Below, piece after piece: positions 17,042 to 24,591 of a stretch of DNA of 44,653 nt. The stretch comes from Vulcanimicrobiota bacterium (GTDB lineage Bacteria > Vulcanimicrobiota > Vulcanimicrobiia > Vulcanimicrobiales > Vulcanimicrobiaceae): the NCBI GenBank assembly GCA_003164495.1, contig PLTN01000116.1:17435-62087 (forward strand). Direction: 5' to 3'. The notes under the pieces are model-generated. The model was given only the letters and a program-made list of their open reading frames with translations. It was not told the DNA's origin and searched no databases. A program made the translations under genes and the position numbers. How positions within the stretch are numbered: position 1 is the first letter of the stretch; each line of letters begins with the position of its first letter.

Positions 17042-18265
17042 CTATCGGGCCGGCGCTCGTTCGATTTGCGGCAAGAAACCCGCGAGGAGTCCGATCGCCG
17101 GCAAGAACGCGCAGACGCCGTAAACGAACTCGATGCCGGCGTGATCGGCGAGCAGGCCGAGAACGGCGGCACCGAGTCCCGCGATCCCGAACGCGAAACC
17201 GAAGAACATACCCGAGACCGTGCCGATCTTACCCGGTACCAGCTCTTGCGCGTAAACCACGATGGCCGGGAACGCCGAGGCGAGGATCAACCCGATGACG
17301 ATCGTGAGTGGGCCCGACCAGAACAAATTGGCGTGGGGCAGCAGTAACGTGAACGGCAGCGTGCCCAAGATCGAAAACCAGATGATGTATTTGCGGCCGA
17401 AGCGGTCGCCGAGCGGGCCGCCGGCAATCGTTCCCACCGCCACGGCTCCGACGAACATGAACAGGTGCAGCTGTGAGGTTTGCACCGACACGCCGAACTT
17501 CTCGATCAGATAGAACGTCAAGTAGTTGGTGATGCTCACGAGGTAGAAATACTTCGAGAAGATCAGCACCAGCAAGATCACGATGGCCGTGACGACTTGA
17601 CGGTGCGGAATCGTGATGTCGAGCGGGTGGCGCTTGGCGGCAGCCTTCAGCCGCGTGAGCCCCTCGGCACGATACCACTGCGCGATGAACCACAACACGG
17701 CGAACGCAAACAGCGAGAACATCGCGAAGAACACGAGGCTCGTTTGGCCGAAGCGCACCACGATGAGCGCGGCCGCGAGCGGTCCCAGGGCCGAGCCGAA
17801 GTTGCCGCCGACCTGAAACAGCGATTGCGCGAGGCCGGGCTGTCCGCCCGAGGCCATGCGCGCGACGCGCGACGCTTCGGGATGAAAGATGGCCGATGAG
17901 ACGCCGAGCAAGCACGCGCCGCCCACCAGAATGCCGTAGTTGTGCGCGACCGCCAACACGCAAAGGCCGCCCATGGCGAAGAGCGTGCCCAGCGGCAGCG
18001 CGGACGGGGTCGGGCGCTTGTCGGAAAACAGACCGACGGCCGGTTGTAAGAGCGACGCCGTGATTTGGTAGGCGAGCGTGACGAAACCGATCTGGGCAAA
18101 CGTGAGGCCGAGGGCCAGCTTGAGATTGGGATAGATCGCGGGCAGCAGCGACTGCAGCAAATCGTTGCTGAAGTGGGTGTAACTGATCGCAATGAGCACG
18201 CCGAAGGCGGTGGTTGCTGCGGGCCGCGGGCTCAAAAGTCCGGCCCGAATCGCTTGCTGACTCAT
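17042..18265 (-). CDS. MFS transporter, fosmidomycin-resistance (Fsr)-like
   Basis: A 407-residue membrane protein with about 12 hydrophobic segments. The N-half carries LFSDKRPTPSALPLGT in the loop between helices 2 and 3 (major-facilitator signature) and the family-typical IFHPEASRVARMASGG motif. The C-half repeats it as GPLGDRFGRKYIIW. The HPEA segment places it with the Fsr/YfiS-type MFS group, drug:proton antiporters. Whether it exports a toxic compound or imports a substrate is not shown. The start at ATG 18265 follows AGGGGGATC; a start at 18304 would lack this site. It lies 52 bases after the binding-protein gene and is probably co-transcribed with it, divergent from the cupin operon. 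Confidence 0.88.
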   Translation of the reverse strand: MSQQAIRAGLLSPRPAATTAFGVLIAISYTHFSNDLLQSLLPAIYPNLKLALGLTFAQIGFVTLAYQITASLLQPAVGLFSDKRPTPSALPLGTLFAMGGLCVLAVAHNYGILVGGACLLGVSSAIFHPEASRVARMASGGQPGLAQSLFQVGGNFGSALGPLAAALIVVRFGQTSLVFFAMFSLFAFAVLWFIAQWYRAEGLTRLKAAAKRHPLDITIPHRQVVTAIVILLVLIFSKYFYLVSITNYLTFYLIEKFGVSVQTSQLHLFMFVGAVAVGTIAGGPLGDRFGRKYIIWFSILGTLPFTLLLPHANLFWSGPLTIVIGLILASAFPAIVVYAQELVPGKIGTVSGMFFGFAFGIAGLGAAVLGLLADHAGIEFVYGVCAFLPAIGLLAGFLPQIERAPAR

Positions 18266-18317
18266 GATCCCCCTCATTGTCCGCCTGTCCGGCCCGCCTG
18301 CCAAGGGGTAAAAGTCG

Positions 18318-19361
18318 CTATTTTATGCCGAGCACCTTGCGTGCGTTCCGCGCGTATGACTCGTCGATGAGGGCGCCGACGGGCACGGCTTTCTGCAGCA
18401 TGTTCAACTGCAGCCAAAGCTGCTCTTGGCGGGTGATGGATTCGACCGAAATCTTGCCCACACCGGGATACGCCGGTCCTGGGATCGATGCGATGACGTC
18501 GCGGCTTTGGCCCGACCACTTCACGACTTCGTCGATCAGTTCCGGCGTCCACTTGCCGTTGGTCGCCGCGATGTCGCGGCACGCGCGCAAGTACGCTTGT
18601 ACGAAACGCTGCACGTCGTCGGAATGCTCTTTGGCAAACTGCGGCGAGATCGCGAGATAGCCCGTTTGGTAGTACGGAATAACGTCCTGATACCCGAGCC
18701 AGCGGTGCGCGATCCCCTGCTTCTCGAACTGCGTCGCCAACGGTTCCGGGACGCTCAGCGCGTCGAACTGTTTGTTCAGGATCGACGGCAGAAAACTCGT
18801 CGTGCCCGTCAGCAGCACGTTCATGTTGACGTTCGACATCGTGAGGCCGGCTTTGGCCAAGATCTCGAGCGTGAGAAAGTCGTTGGGCGAACCGGTCGGT
18901 TTCGGCAGTTTCAAACCGCGCAGATCGCTCGGCTTGCGGACCTTCGTGTTCCACAGATCCTGGCGCACCATGAAATAGACGGTGTCGTTCCAGCCCTTGT
19001 GCGTTTCGTCGAGCGTCGCGACGACCTTGATGCCGAAGCCTTGCGTGTATTGGTTGAAGAACGCCGGCACCATCACTTGGGGAGCGACGTCGATGTCGCC
19101 GCGCGCGAGGAACGGCACGATCAGCCCAAGTGACCCCGGAGTCTTCGTAACGCGCACGTCGAGGTGGGCATCGGCGAAATAGCCCTTGTCGAGCGCCAGT
19201 TCCAGCGGTAGCGCATCGTAGATGCCGGGGTTGAACATCAGCCGCACGACGTCGCCGTCGGCGGCGCGGCCCGCACTCGGCACGAGGCTTACGAGGAAGG
19301 CGGCAATCGTGACCCAGAGCAGGGCGGCCTTGACAGGGGCGCGGCGCACGTTTACAATCAT
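18318..19361 (-). CDS. ABC-type substrate-binding protein, NMT1-like
   Basis: A 347-residue exported binding protein. The signal peptide (residues about 10-34) ends near GRAADG. Then comes the NMT1/SsuA-type opening LMFNPGIYDALPLELALDKGYF, the KTPGSL and ARGDIDVAPQV loops, and DLRGLKLPKPTGS at the hinge. It belongs to the same superfamily as the other three binding proteins here but is more distant from them. No ABC permease gene accompanies it; the next gene downstream is an MFS transporter. ATG 19361 lies 6 bases from the ATG of the divergent cupin gene, inside the palindrome at 19351-19378. The reading frame stays open further upstream across the cupin gene, which I disregard because the signal peptide starts here. 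Confidence 0.87.
   Translation of the reverse strand: MIVNVRRAPVKAALLWVTIAAFLVSLVPSAGRAADGDVVRLMFNPGIYDALPLELALDKGYFADAHLDVRVTKTPGSLGLIVPFLARGDIDVAPQVMVPAFFNQYTQGFGIKVVATLDETHKGWNDTVYFMVRQDLWNTKVRKPSDLRGLKLPKPTGSPNDFLTLEILAKAGLTMSNVNMNVLLTGTTSFLPSILNKQFDALSVPEPLATQFEKQGIAHRWLGYQDVIPYYQTGYLAISPQFAKEHSDDVQRFVQAYLRACRDIAATNGKWTPELIDEVVKWSGQSRDVIASIPGPAYPGVGKISVESITRQEQLWLQLNMLQKAVPVGALIDESYARNARKVLGIK
19330..19358 (+). promoter_or_regulatory. Consensus sigma-70 promoter of the cupin operon
   Basis: TTGACA at 19330-19335, exactly 17 bases, then TACAAT at 19353-19358. The ATG follows after 9 bases (19368), so the transcript should begin about 2-3 bases before it: a leaderless or near-leaderless mRNA. 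The promoter lies wholly within the first codons and start region of the divergent binding-protein gene. Confidence 0.75.
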
Positions 19362-19378
19362 TCCAGAATGTATGTAAA
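19351..19378. promoter_or_regulatory. 28-bp palindrome over two divergent start codons (likely TetR operator)
   Basis: The left half has TTTACA, two bases, CATTC. The right half mirrors it with GAATG, two bases, TGTAAA. There are 2 central bases; all 22 non-spacer positions match by symmetry. It covers the -10 of the cupin promoter and both ATG codons. Two divergent -10 boxes and two ATGs would by themselves produce some symmetry (TACA/TGTA, CAT/ATG). The outer TT/AA and the TTC/GAA go beyond that. A TetR gene lies third in the operon, so autoregulation at this site is the natural reading. Confidence 0.65.
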
Positions 19379-20498
19379 GCCCCTGCCGGCGGAGGCCTAC
19401 TTCGAAGATGTTTCCGGCGTGGGCTACTGCGCGTGCGCGCCGTGGAAGCCGGTGGTGGTTTCGCGCGAGCAGATTGCGGCGGAGATCGCACGTTTGGCCG
19501 ATGAGCCGCGGCCGGCCAACGGCCGGCGGGCCGCGCTGGTCGTGCATCCGCAAGCAACGGCGCCGGGCCTCGGCTTCGCGCCCGGCATCGACGTGACGAT
19601 CAACGTGCTCAAGCCGGGCGAAGAAACCGTTCCGGTTCGCCGCAATTCCAACCAGCTCGAGATCTGCATCGGCGGCAGCGGCACGGTGCGCGCCGGCGGC
19701 GAGCAGTTCGTGGTCGAGGATCACGACATTTGGAACATCCCCGCGATGCAGACCTACACGCATCGCAACACCGGATCGGAACTGTGGGCGCGGTTGAGCT
19801 ACTCGAACGCGCCGCTGCTCGAAAAACTCGGCGCGCATTACTTCGAAGAAGATCCGCCGCCGCTCGTGATCGATACCGAAATCGCAACGACGACGCAGCA
19901 CAAGAACAGGTACGCACGCGAAAATGCGCCCGATTTCGCCGTGACCCCGGAAGGTGCGCGTTTGCGCGGCTACGAGTTTCTGGTCGACATCGAAGTGCTC
20001 GAGTCGAAGGCGATCCACTGGCCGTGGAAAGCCGTTCGGCCGCATCTGGCGATCAGCGGGAATCCGGATGCGCGCGGCATTCTGCTGCTCTACAATCCGG
20101 CCACGGAGCGGCGCAACGGCACGACGCATAGCTTCTTCGCGACGCTCGGGGGCATGCCCCCGAATACGCCGCAAAAAACGGCGCCCGCCGGGCACCGTCA
20201 CACGTCGGCCGCGGTAAACTACCGCTTCATCAGCGATGGCGGCTACAGCATCGTCGACGGCGAGCGGTACGATTTCGGCGGCGGCTCGCTGATGCTCGCC
20301 GCGCCGAGCTGGACCGACCACGCCCATTCGTACCGTCCCGCCCCGACGGGGACCGTCTCGCTGACGGTTCAGGATCACCCGCTGCACATCGGGATGGAAT
20401 CGCTCATCTGGCAAGAGGATCTCAACCTTCCCATTCTCACCCTTGGCTCGCAGGCCGGCGTCACGGGATACGTCGGTCCGCGGAAACGTGGAGATTGA
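19368..20498 (+). CDS. Gentisate 1,2-dioxygenase-like bicupin, copy 1
   Basis: A 376-residue cytosolic protein with two cupin barrels. The second (about 225-345) carries the metal-site motif GHRHTSAAVNY (H276, H278) and PSWTDHAHS, as in the catalytic cupin of gentisate and 1-hydroxy-2-naphthoate dioxygenases. The first (about 60-150) has LKPGEETVPVRRNSNQ, where a His-x-His pair would be expected, so it probably binds no metal. This is the reverse of ordinary gentisate dioxygenase, whose N-terminal cupin is the catalytic one. Likely role: oxidative ring cleavage of a hydroxylated aromatic acid using Fe(II) and O2. It is the first gene of the operon cupin-cupin-TetR-FAH. No Shine-Dalgarno; leaderless start proposed. 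Confidence 0.8.
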   Translation: MYVKPLPAEAYFEDVSGVGYCACAPWKPVVVSREQIAAEIARLADEPRPANGRRAALVVHPQATAPGLGFAPGIDVTINVLKPGEETVPVRRNSNQLEICIGGSGTVRAGGEQFVVEDHDIWNIPAMQTYTHRNTGSELWARLSYSNAPLLEKLGAHYFEEDPPPLVIDTEIATTTQHKNRYARENAPDFAVTPEGARLRGYEFLVDIEVLESKAIHWPWKAVRPHLAISGNPDARGILLLYNPATERRNGTTHSFFATLGGMPPNTPQKTAPAGHRHTSAAVNYRFISDGGYSIVDGERYDFGGGSLMLAAPSWTDHAHSYRPAPTGTVSLTVQDHPLHIGMESLIWQEDLNLPILTLGSQAGVTGYVGPRKRGD

Positions 20499-20502
20499 CC
20501 CA

Positions 20503-21624
20503 ATGATTTCCGAGCGCAACCAATTCATGGTCGATGTATCGGGCACGGGCTATGCGCCGAACGACCGCTGGTCACCGATCGTGGTGCCGCGCGCGTCGAT
20601 CCTCGCCGAAATCGAGCGCTTGGCCTCGGAGCCGCGGCCGGCTAACGGCCGCCGCGCCGCCCTGGTCGTGCACCCGCAAGCCACGCGGCCCGGGCTCGGA
20701 TTTTCGCCCGGCATCGACGTGACGATCAACGTGCTCAAACCGGGCGAAGAAACCGTTCCGGTGCGGCGCAACTCCAATCAGCTCGAGATCGTCATCGGGG
20801 GCACCGGGGTGGTGCACGCGGGCGAGCGCGAGTTCGGCGTCGAGACGAACGACATCTGGAACGTCCCGGCGATGCAAACATATTCATACCGCAACACGGG
20901 TAAGGAACTCTGGCCGCGGCTGAGCTACTCGAACGCGCCGCTGCTCGAAAAACTCGGCGCTCACTTTTTCGAAGAAAATCCCGCGCCGGTCGTGATCGAC
21001 ACCGAAATCGCAACGACGACGCAGCAGAAGAACAAGTACGCGCGCGAAAATGCGCCCGATTTCGCCGTGACCCCGGAAGGCGCGCGTTTGCGCGGCTATG
21101 AATTCCTGGTCGACATCGAAGTGCTCGAGTCGAAGGCGATCCACTGGCCCTGGAAGGCCGTGTGGCCGCACTTGCGCAGCAGCGGCAATCCCGATGCCCG
21201 GCGCATCATGCTGCTGTACAATCCGGCGACGGAACGGCGCAACGGCACGACGCACAGCTTCTTCGCGACGCTGGCCGGCAAAGAACCGAACCGGGAACCG
21301 GGACCGCTCGGCCGCGGGCATCGCCACAGCTCGGTCGCGATCAACTACTACTTCCTCGGTTCGGGCGGTAAGAGCGTGGTCGACGGCGTGACGTATGAAT
21401 GGGGCGTGGGCGATCTGATGCTCTCGGCGCCGAGCTGGGCCGAGCACGCGCACTACGTGAGCGCCTCACCCGTCGGCAACACGACGCTGACCGTGCAAGA
21501 TCATCCGCTGCACATCGCGATGGAGTCGCTGATCTGGCAAGAGGAGATGGACGGGCCGATCCTCACGCTCGGTTCGCAAGCAGGCGTAACCGGGTACGTC
21601 GGCCCGCGCCGCAAGGGCAAGTGA
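20503..21624 (+). CDS. Gentisate 1,2-dioxygenase-like bicupin, copy 2
   Basis: A 373-residue tandem paralogue of the preceding gene, starting 4 bases after it. GGAG lies about 10 bases before ATG 20503, unlike copy 1. A frame start at 20443 would run into copy 1 and is rejected. It keeps the HxH motif in the second cupin (GRGHRHSSVAINY) and PSWAEHAHY, and again lacks it in the first. Long stretches are identical to copy 1, also at third codon positions (around 19,938-20,035 against 21,060-21,157), which points to recent duplication or gene conversion. Differences gather around the metal loop and N-terminus, so the two may act on different ring substrates or form a heteromer. The stop overlaps the TetR start as GTGA. 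Confidence 0.82.
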   Translation: MISERNQFMVDVSGTGYAPNDRWSPIVVPRASILAEIERLASEPRPANGRRAALVVHPQATRPGLGFSPGIDVTINVLKPGEETVPVRRNSNQLEIVIGGTGVVHAGEREFGVETNDIWNVPAMQTYSYRNTGKELWPRLSYSNAPLLEKLGAHFFEENPAPVVIDTEIATTTQQKNKYARENAPDFAVTPEGARLRGYEFLVDIEVLESKAIHWPWKAVWPHLRSSGNPDARRIMLLYNPATERRNGTTHSFFATLAGKEPNREPGPLGRGHRHSSVAINYYFLGSGGKSVVDGVTYEWGVGDLMLSAPSWAEHAHYVSASPVGNTTLTVQDHPLHIAMESLIWQEEMDGPILTLGSQAGVTGYVGPRRKGK

Positions 21625-22250
21625 CAGCCCTCGCGACGCCGCCACGCGTCCGCCGCAGTCAAGAGCAACGCAGCGCCGAGACCCGCGAGCGTCTGATCGT
21701 AGCCGCGATCGAGTGCATCGAGCGCGTCGGCTATGTCGAGGCGACGACGACGCTGATCGCACAACAGGCGAACGTCAGCCGCGGCGCACTCCAGCATCAC
21801 TTCGCTACCAAGGCCGACTTGATCGTCGCGGTGATCGATCGCGTCTCGGAAGAACTGAACCTGCGGTTCGACGTCGACTCGCTCGCGGCGGCGCCGCTCG
21901 AAGCGCGCGTGGCCGCCATCGTCGATCGTTACTGGGAAGTGTTCACGGGGCCGTCGTTTCGCGCCGTGCTCGGCATCAGCCTCGGCATCGCCGGTGAACC
22001 GGCGCTAGCGGCGCGTTTGTCGCGTTCGCTCGACGAGGCGCGTGAAAGTTACGGCGTCCTCTGGCTCGAGCTGTTTCGCGACGCCGGCCTCAACGCGGCG
22101 GAATTGTCGGCGATCCGGCGCGTTGTGATGTCGGCCGCCCGCGGCTTCGGCGTGCTGAAGATCCTGCAACCGCAGGGCGAGCACGATGCCGATCGCAGCA
22201 TGCTCTACAAGATTGCGTTGCGCGAATTGCGCAGCGGCTCGCATTCGTAG
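21621..22250 (+). CDS. TetR-family transcriptional regulator
   Basis: A 209-residue regulator. The N-terminal domain has the TetR helix-turn-helix (TLIAQQANVSRGALQHHFAT, residues about 37-56) preceded by ERLIVAAIECIERVGY. The C-terminal two thirds is a helical ligand domain. GTG 21621 overlaps the cupin stop (GTGA) with AAGG about 6 bases upstream. By position it should sense an aromatic intermediate and repress the cupin operon. The 28-bp palindrome at 19351 and its relative at 24537 are the candidate operators. Confidence 0.9.
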   Translation: MTALATPPRVRRSQEQRSAETRERLIVAAIECIERVGYVEATTTLIAQQANVSRGALQHHFATKADLIVAVIDRVSEELNLRFDVDSLAAAPLEARVAAIVDRYWEVFTGPSFRAVLGISLGIAGEPALAARLSRSLDEARESYGVLWLELFRDAGLNAAELSAIRRVVMSAARGFGVLKILQPQGEHDADRSMLYKIALRELRSGSHS

Positions 22251-22258
22251 GAGATCCT

Positions 22259-23101
22259 TTGCGCCTGGCAACGTTCAATCACGATAACCGGCAGCGCTGG
22301 GGAGCGGTGCTGGGCGATCAGGTCGCGCCGCTCGATCACGCATGGCCGAGCCTGCGGCTCGCGCTCGGCGCCGGCAACCGCGCCATCGCGGCGGCGCTCG
22401 CCGAGACGACGGCGCGCGCACCGTTGGCGGACGTGAAGCTGTTGCAACCGGTACCCGACCCCGAAAAGATCTACTGCGCGGGGGTCAACTACAAATCGCA
22501 CACGAGCGAGACCGGACGCGAGAACAAAGCCTACCCCTCGATGTTCATGCGCTTTCCGGATTCGCAAGTCGGTCCCGACACGCCCATCGTGCGCCCGTTT
22601 CTCTCTTCAGACTACGATTTCGAAGCCGAACTCGCGGTGATCATCGGCAAAACCGGCCGTCACGTTGCAAAAGAGAACGCGTATGAGTATGTGGCGGGCT
22701 ACTCGTGCTTCGGCGACCATACGCTGCGCGACTACGGGCGGCACGAACGGCAGATCACGCCGGGCAAGAACTTTCATCACAGCGGGGCGTTCGGGCCGTG
22801 GCTCGTGACGGCCGATGAGATTTCCGATCCGGCCGCGCTCACGCTCACGGGCAAGCTGAACGGTGAGATCATGCAGAGCGCGTCGACCGGCGATCTGATC
22901 TTCGACATCCCGTTCTTGATTTCGTATTTGAGTTCGTGGTCGATGCTGAAGCCGGGTGACGTGATCGCGACCGGCACGCCGGCCGGGGTCGGCTTCACGC
23001 GCAAGCCGCCGCTGTGGATGAAAGCCGGCGACGTGTTCGAGATCGAGATCAGTTCGATCGGTATTCTGCGGAATACCGTCGTCGACGAACTATACGGCTG
23101 A
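22259..23101 (+). CDS. Fumarylacetoacetate hydrolase-family enzyme (possible fumarylpyruvate/acylpyruvate hydrolase)
   Basis: A 280-residue FAH-family enzyme. Residues about 71-80 (IYCAGVNYKSH) form the typical substrate loop. Metal ligands fall in YDFEAELAVIIG (E122, E124) and FGDHTLRD. The C-terminal GDVIATGTPAGVGF is the family signature. After gentisate-type cleavage the product is maleyl- or fumarylpyruvate, which FAH enzymes split into pyruvate and a dicarboxylate; this fits the cupin genes upstream, though the substrate is inferred. The start is TTG 22259 with AGGAG 6 bases before it, overlapping the end of the TetR gene region. The 3-prime end overlaps the convergent gene by 12 bases. 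Confidence 0.88.
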   Translation: MRLATFNHDNRQRWGAVLGDQVAPLDHAWPSLRLALGAGNRAIAAALAETTARAPLADVKLLQPVPDPEKIYCAGVNYKSHTSETGRENKAYPSMFMRFPDSQVGPDTPIVRPFLSSDYDFEAELAVIIGKTGRHVAKENAYEYVAGYSCFGDHTLRDYGRHERQITPGKNFHHSGAFGPWLVTADEISDPAALTLTGKLNGEIMQSASTGDLIFDIPFLISYLSSWSMLKPGDVIATGTPAGVGFTRKPPLWMKAGDVFEIEISSIGILRNTVVDELYG

Positions 23102-24106
23102 GGCTTTGCGCCCGGAGCGCCAGCGGGCTTGAACGCGCTGGGGCTTGGGAATTTCCTGACCGATGCCCTTGGCGCGCGCACGCTCGTAGACCATCTTCGC
23201 GACCGAGAGGTCGGAGATGCCCATGCCGAGCGCTTTGAAGAGCGTGATGTCGGCATCGGCGGGACGCGTCGTCTTCGCGGCGATGATCGCACATAGTTCT
23301 TTGACGTCGTCCCACGAGCCGCCGCCGCCGTCGTAGCGTTTGCGGAACTCGAACGATGCGATCTTGGCATTGGGAATGTGGTCGACCACCACCATCGTGG
23401 CGCGGTCGAAGATGTCTTGGTGGAATTCGCCGAACTTCGGCAAGATCGCGCCGACGGCGTTGAGGTGCGCGCCGCGGTCGATGTCGGCGGAGGAGAAGAA
23501 GGGCTCGCGCGCCCGCGTCATGATCGTCACGATCTCGGCGCCCTTGGTCGCCTCGCGCAGCGTCGTGGCTTCCACGACATCGAAGGCCAACAGCGCGGCG
23601 GCGTTTTTCACGAACGCCTTGCGATGTTCTTCCGTCGGGCTGAACACGCGCAGGCGTTTGAGCGGCCGCACCGCCGCGATGGCCGCGACTTGCAGCAGCG
23701 CCGACTTGCCGGTGCCGATCAGCGCCATCTCGCTCGCGTCCGGCTTCGCCATCCATTTCGTTGCGAGGCCCGAAATGCCGGACGTGCGGAGTTGTCCCAA
23801 GAGCCCGGCCTCGATCACCGCCATCAGCGCGCCCGTTTCCGCGCTGAAGAGTTCGAAGATCGCGCCCGCACCGTGCTTCGTGTTGGCCCACGTCTTGAAG
23901 CCGACGTAACCGGCGCCGGGAAACATCGAGCCCAGCGCGTGCATCGAGTTGCCGTCGCCCCACGTGCCGAGCGCCTTTGCAACGTTCTGCGCTTCGCCGC
24001 GGCCTTCGAGCGCGAGGCCCTCCTCGAGCGCTTCGATCGCGTCCTCGAGTGAGACCAGTTCCGATACTTCGTTGCCGGTGATCCAGATGATCGGGGCGTC
24101 GCTCAT
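23090..24106 (-). CDS. Ornithine cyclodeaminase / mu-crystallin family protein
   Basis: A 338-residue NAD(P)-binding protein of the OCD/mu-crystallin family, which includes ornithine cyclodeaminase, alanine dehydrogenase of the archaeal type and ketimine reductases. The Rossmann motif is MALIGTGKSALLQ (about 127-139; Gly-x-Gly-x-x, third Gly replaced by Ala). An N-terminal substrate region has HALGSMFPGAGYVGFKTW with the conserved Lys. GSWDDVKELC and FKALGMGISDLSVA match the C-terminal family blocks. Which amino or imino acid it acts on is not clear. It overlaps the upstream NTF2-like gene by 4 bases (ATGA), so the two form an operon. Convergent with the FAH gene. Confidence 0.87.
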   Translation of the reverse strand: MSDAPIIWITGNEVSELVSLEDAIEALEEGLALEGRGEAQNVAKALGTWGDGNSMHALGSMFPGAGYVGFKTWANTKHGAGAIFELFSAETGALMAVIEAGLLGQLRTSGISGLATKWMAKPDASEMALIGTGKSALLQVAAIAAVRPLKRLRVFSPTEEHRKAFVKNAAALLAFDVVEATTLREATKGAEIVTIMTRAREPFFSSADIDRGAHLNAVGAILPKFGEFHQDIFDRATMVVVDHIPNAKIASFEFRKRYDGGGGSWDDVKELCAIIAAKTTRPADADITLFKALGMGISDLSVAKMVYERARAKGIGQEIPKPQRVQARWRSGRKASAV

Positions 24107-24540
24107 GATTTCTCCGTCTCCGCGGCCGGGATCACCGGCTGCGAACGCTTGCTTTGGATGCGCCAGCCGTCGGCGAGACGCACGTAGCGGTCGGTGCTGA
24201 ATTGCACGCCGCCGGCGCGAATGAGCACCGGCTCACCGGGCTTCGCGATCTTCTCGCGCACGCTGACGTAGTAGTGAACGCGAGCGCGATCGGGATCGAG
24301 TGCTTCCGCCCATACGTTGGTCAAGACGTGCGCGGTGGAGCGGTCGGGCGAGCGCTTCTCGAGTGCCGCCAAAACGTCAGCCGGTCCGGTCAGCAAAACG
24401 CCTTGGCGATGCCAGGTCCCGTCCGGTGCGAACATCGCGGCTGCGGAAGCATGTTCGCGCGTGTCGAGGCTGAGGTAGAAGCGCAACGTCATCTTGGTGC
24501 ACGTCGCTTCGATCGCGGGATTCCCGTCGCTCGGAAACAT
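24103..24540 (-). CDS. SnoaL/NTF2-like fold protein
   Basis: A 145-residue protein with the alpha+beta cone of the SnoaL-like family. The N-terminal helix leads to RFYLSLDTREHASAAAMFAPDGTWHRQGV, and late strands include YYVSVREK and WRIQSKRSQ. Members are small cyclases, isomerases, dehydratases or hydroxylase partners (for example ring-hydroxylating dioxygenase beta subunits have this fold). No catalytic assignment can be made. No Shine-Dalgarno is visible: the ATG lies 9 bases after a TACAAT -10 box, so it is probably leaderless, exactly like cupin copy 1. Confidence 0.78.
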   Translation of the reverse strand: MFPSDGNPAIEATCTKMTLRFYLSLDTREHASAAAMFAPDGTWHRQGVLLTGPADVLAALEKRSPDRSTAHVLTNVWAEALDPDRARVHYYVSVREKIAKPGEPVLIRAGGVQFSTDRYVRLADGWRIQSKRSQPVIPAAETEKS

Positions 24541-24559
24541 TCGTTCTAGATTGTATGTA
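24537..24559. promoter_or_regulatory. Second, looser copy of the TetR-like operator
   Basis: Read on the minus strand this is TACA, two bases, CAATC, two bases, GAACG, two bases, TGT. Against the 19351 palindrome it keeps ACA/TGT, the outer C/G of each inner block and TC/GA at the centre, at the same distances. It covers the -10 box and the ATG of the NTF2-like gene, as site 1 does for the cupin gene. Shared control by the TetR protein is inferred. Confidence 0.5.
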
Positions 24560-24579
24560 TTCTAAGCGGAGGGTGTCAA
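24550..24579 (-). promoter_or_regulatory. Consensus sigma-70 promoter of the NTF2-like/OCD operon
   Basis: On the minus strand TTGACA (24579-24574), 18 bases, TACAAT (24555-24550), then 9 bases to the ATG at 24540. The same hexamers and the same 9-base interval occur at the cupin operon. Leaderless transcription is expected. Confidence 0.7.
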
Positions 24580-24591
24580 CCTCGCCGGAGC

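Noticed and set aside
18318-20546. 742-codon minus frame as one long binding protein
   Set aside because: The first 395 codons are antisense to the cupin gene. The signal peptide begins at the internal ATG 19361.
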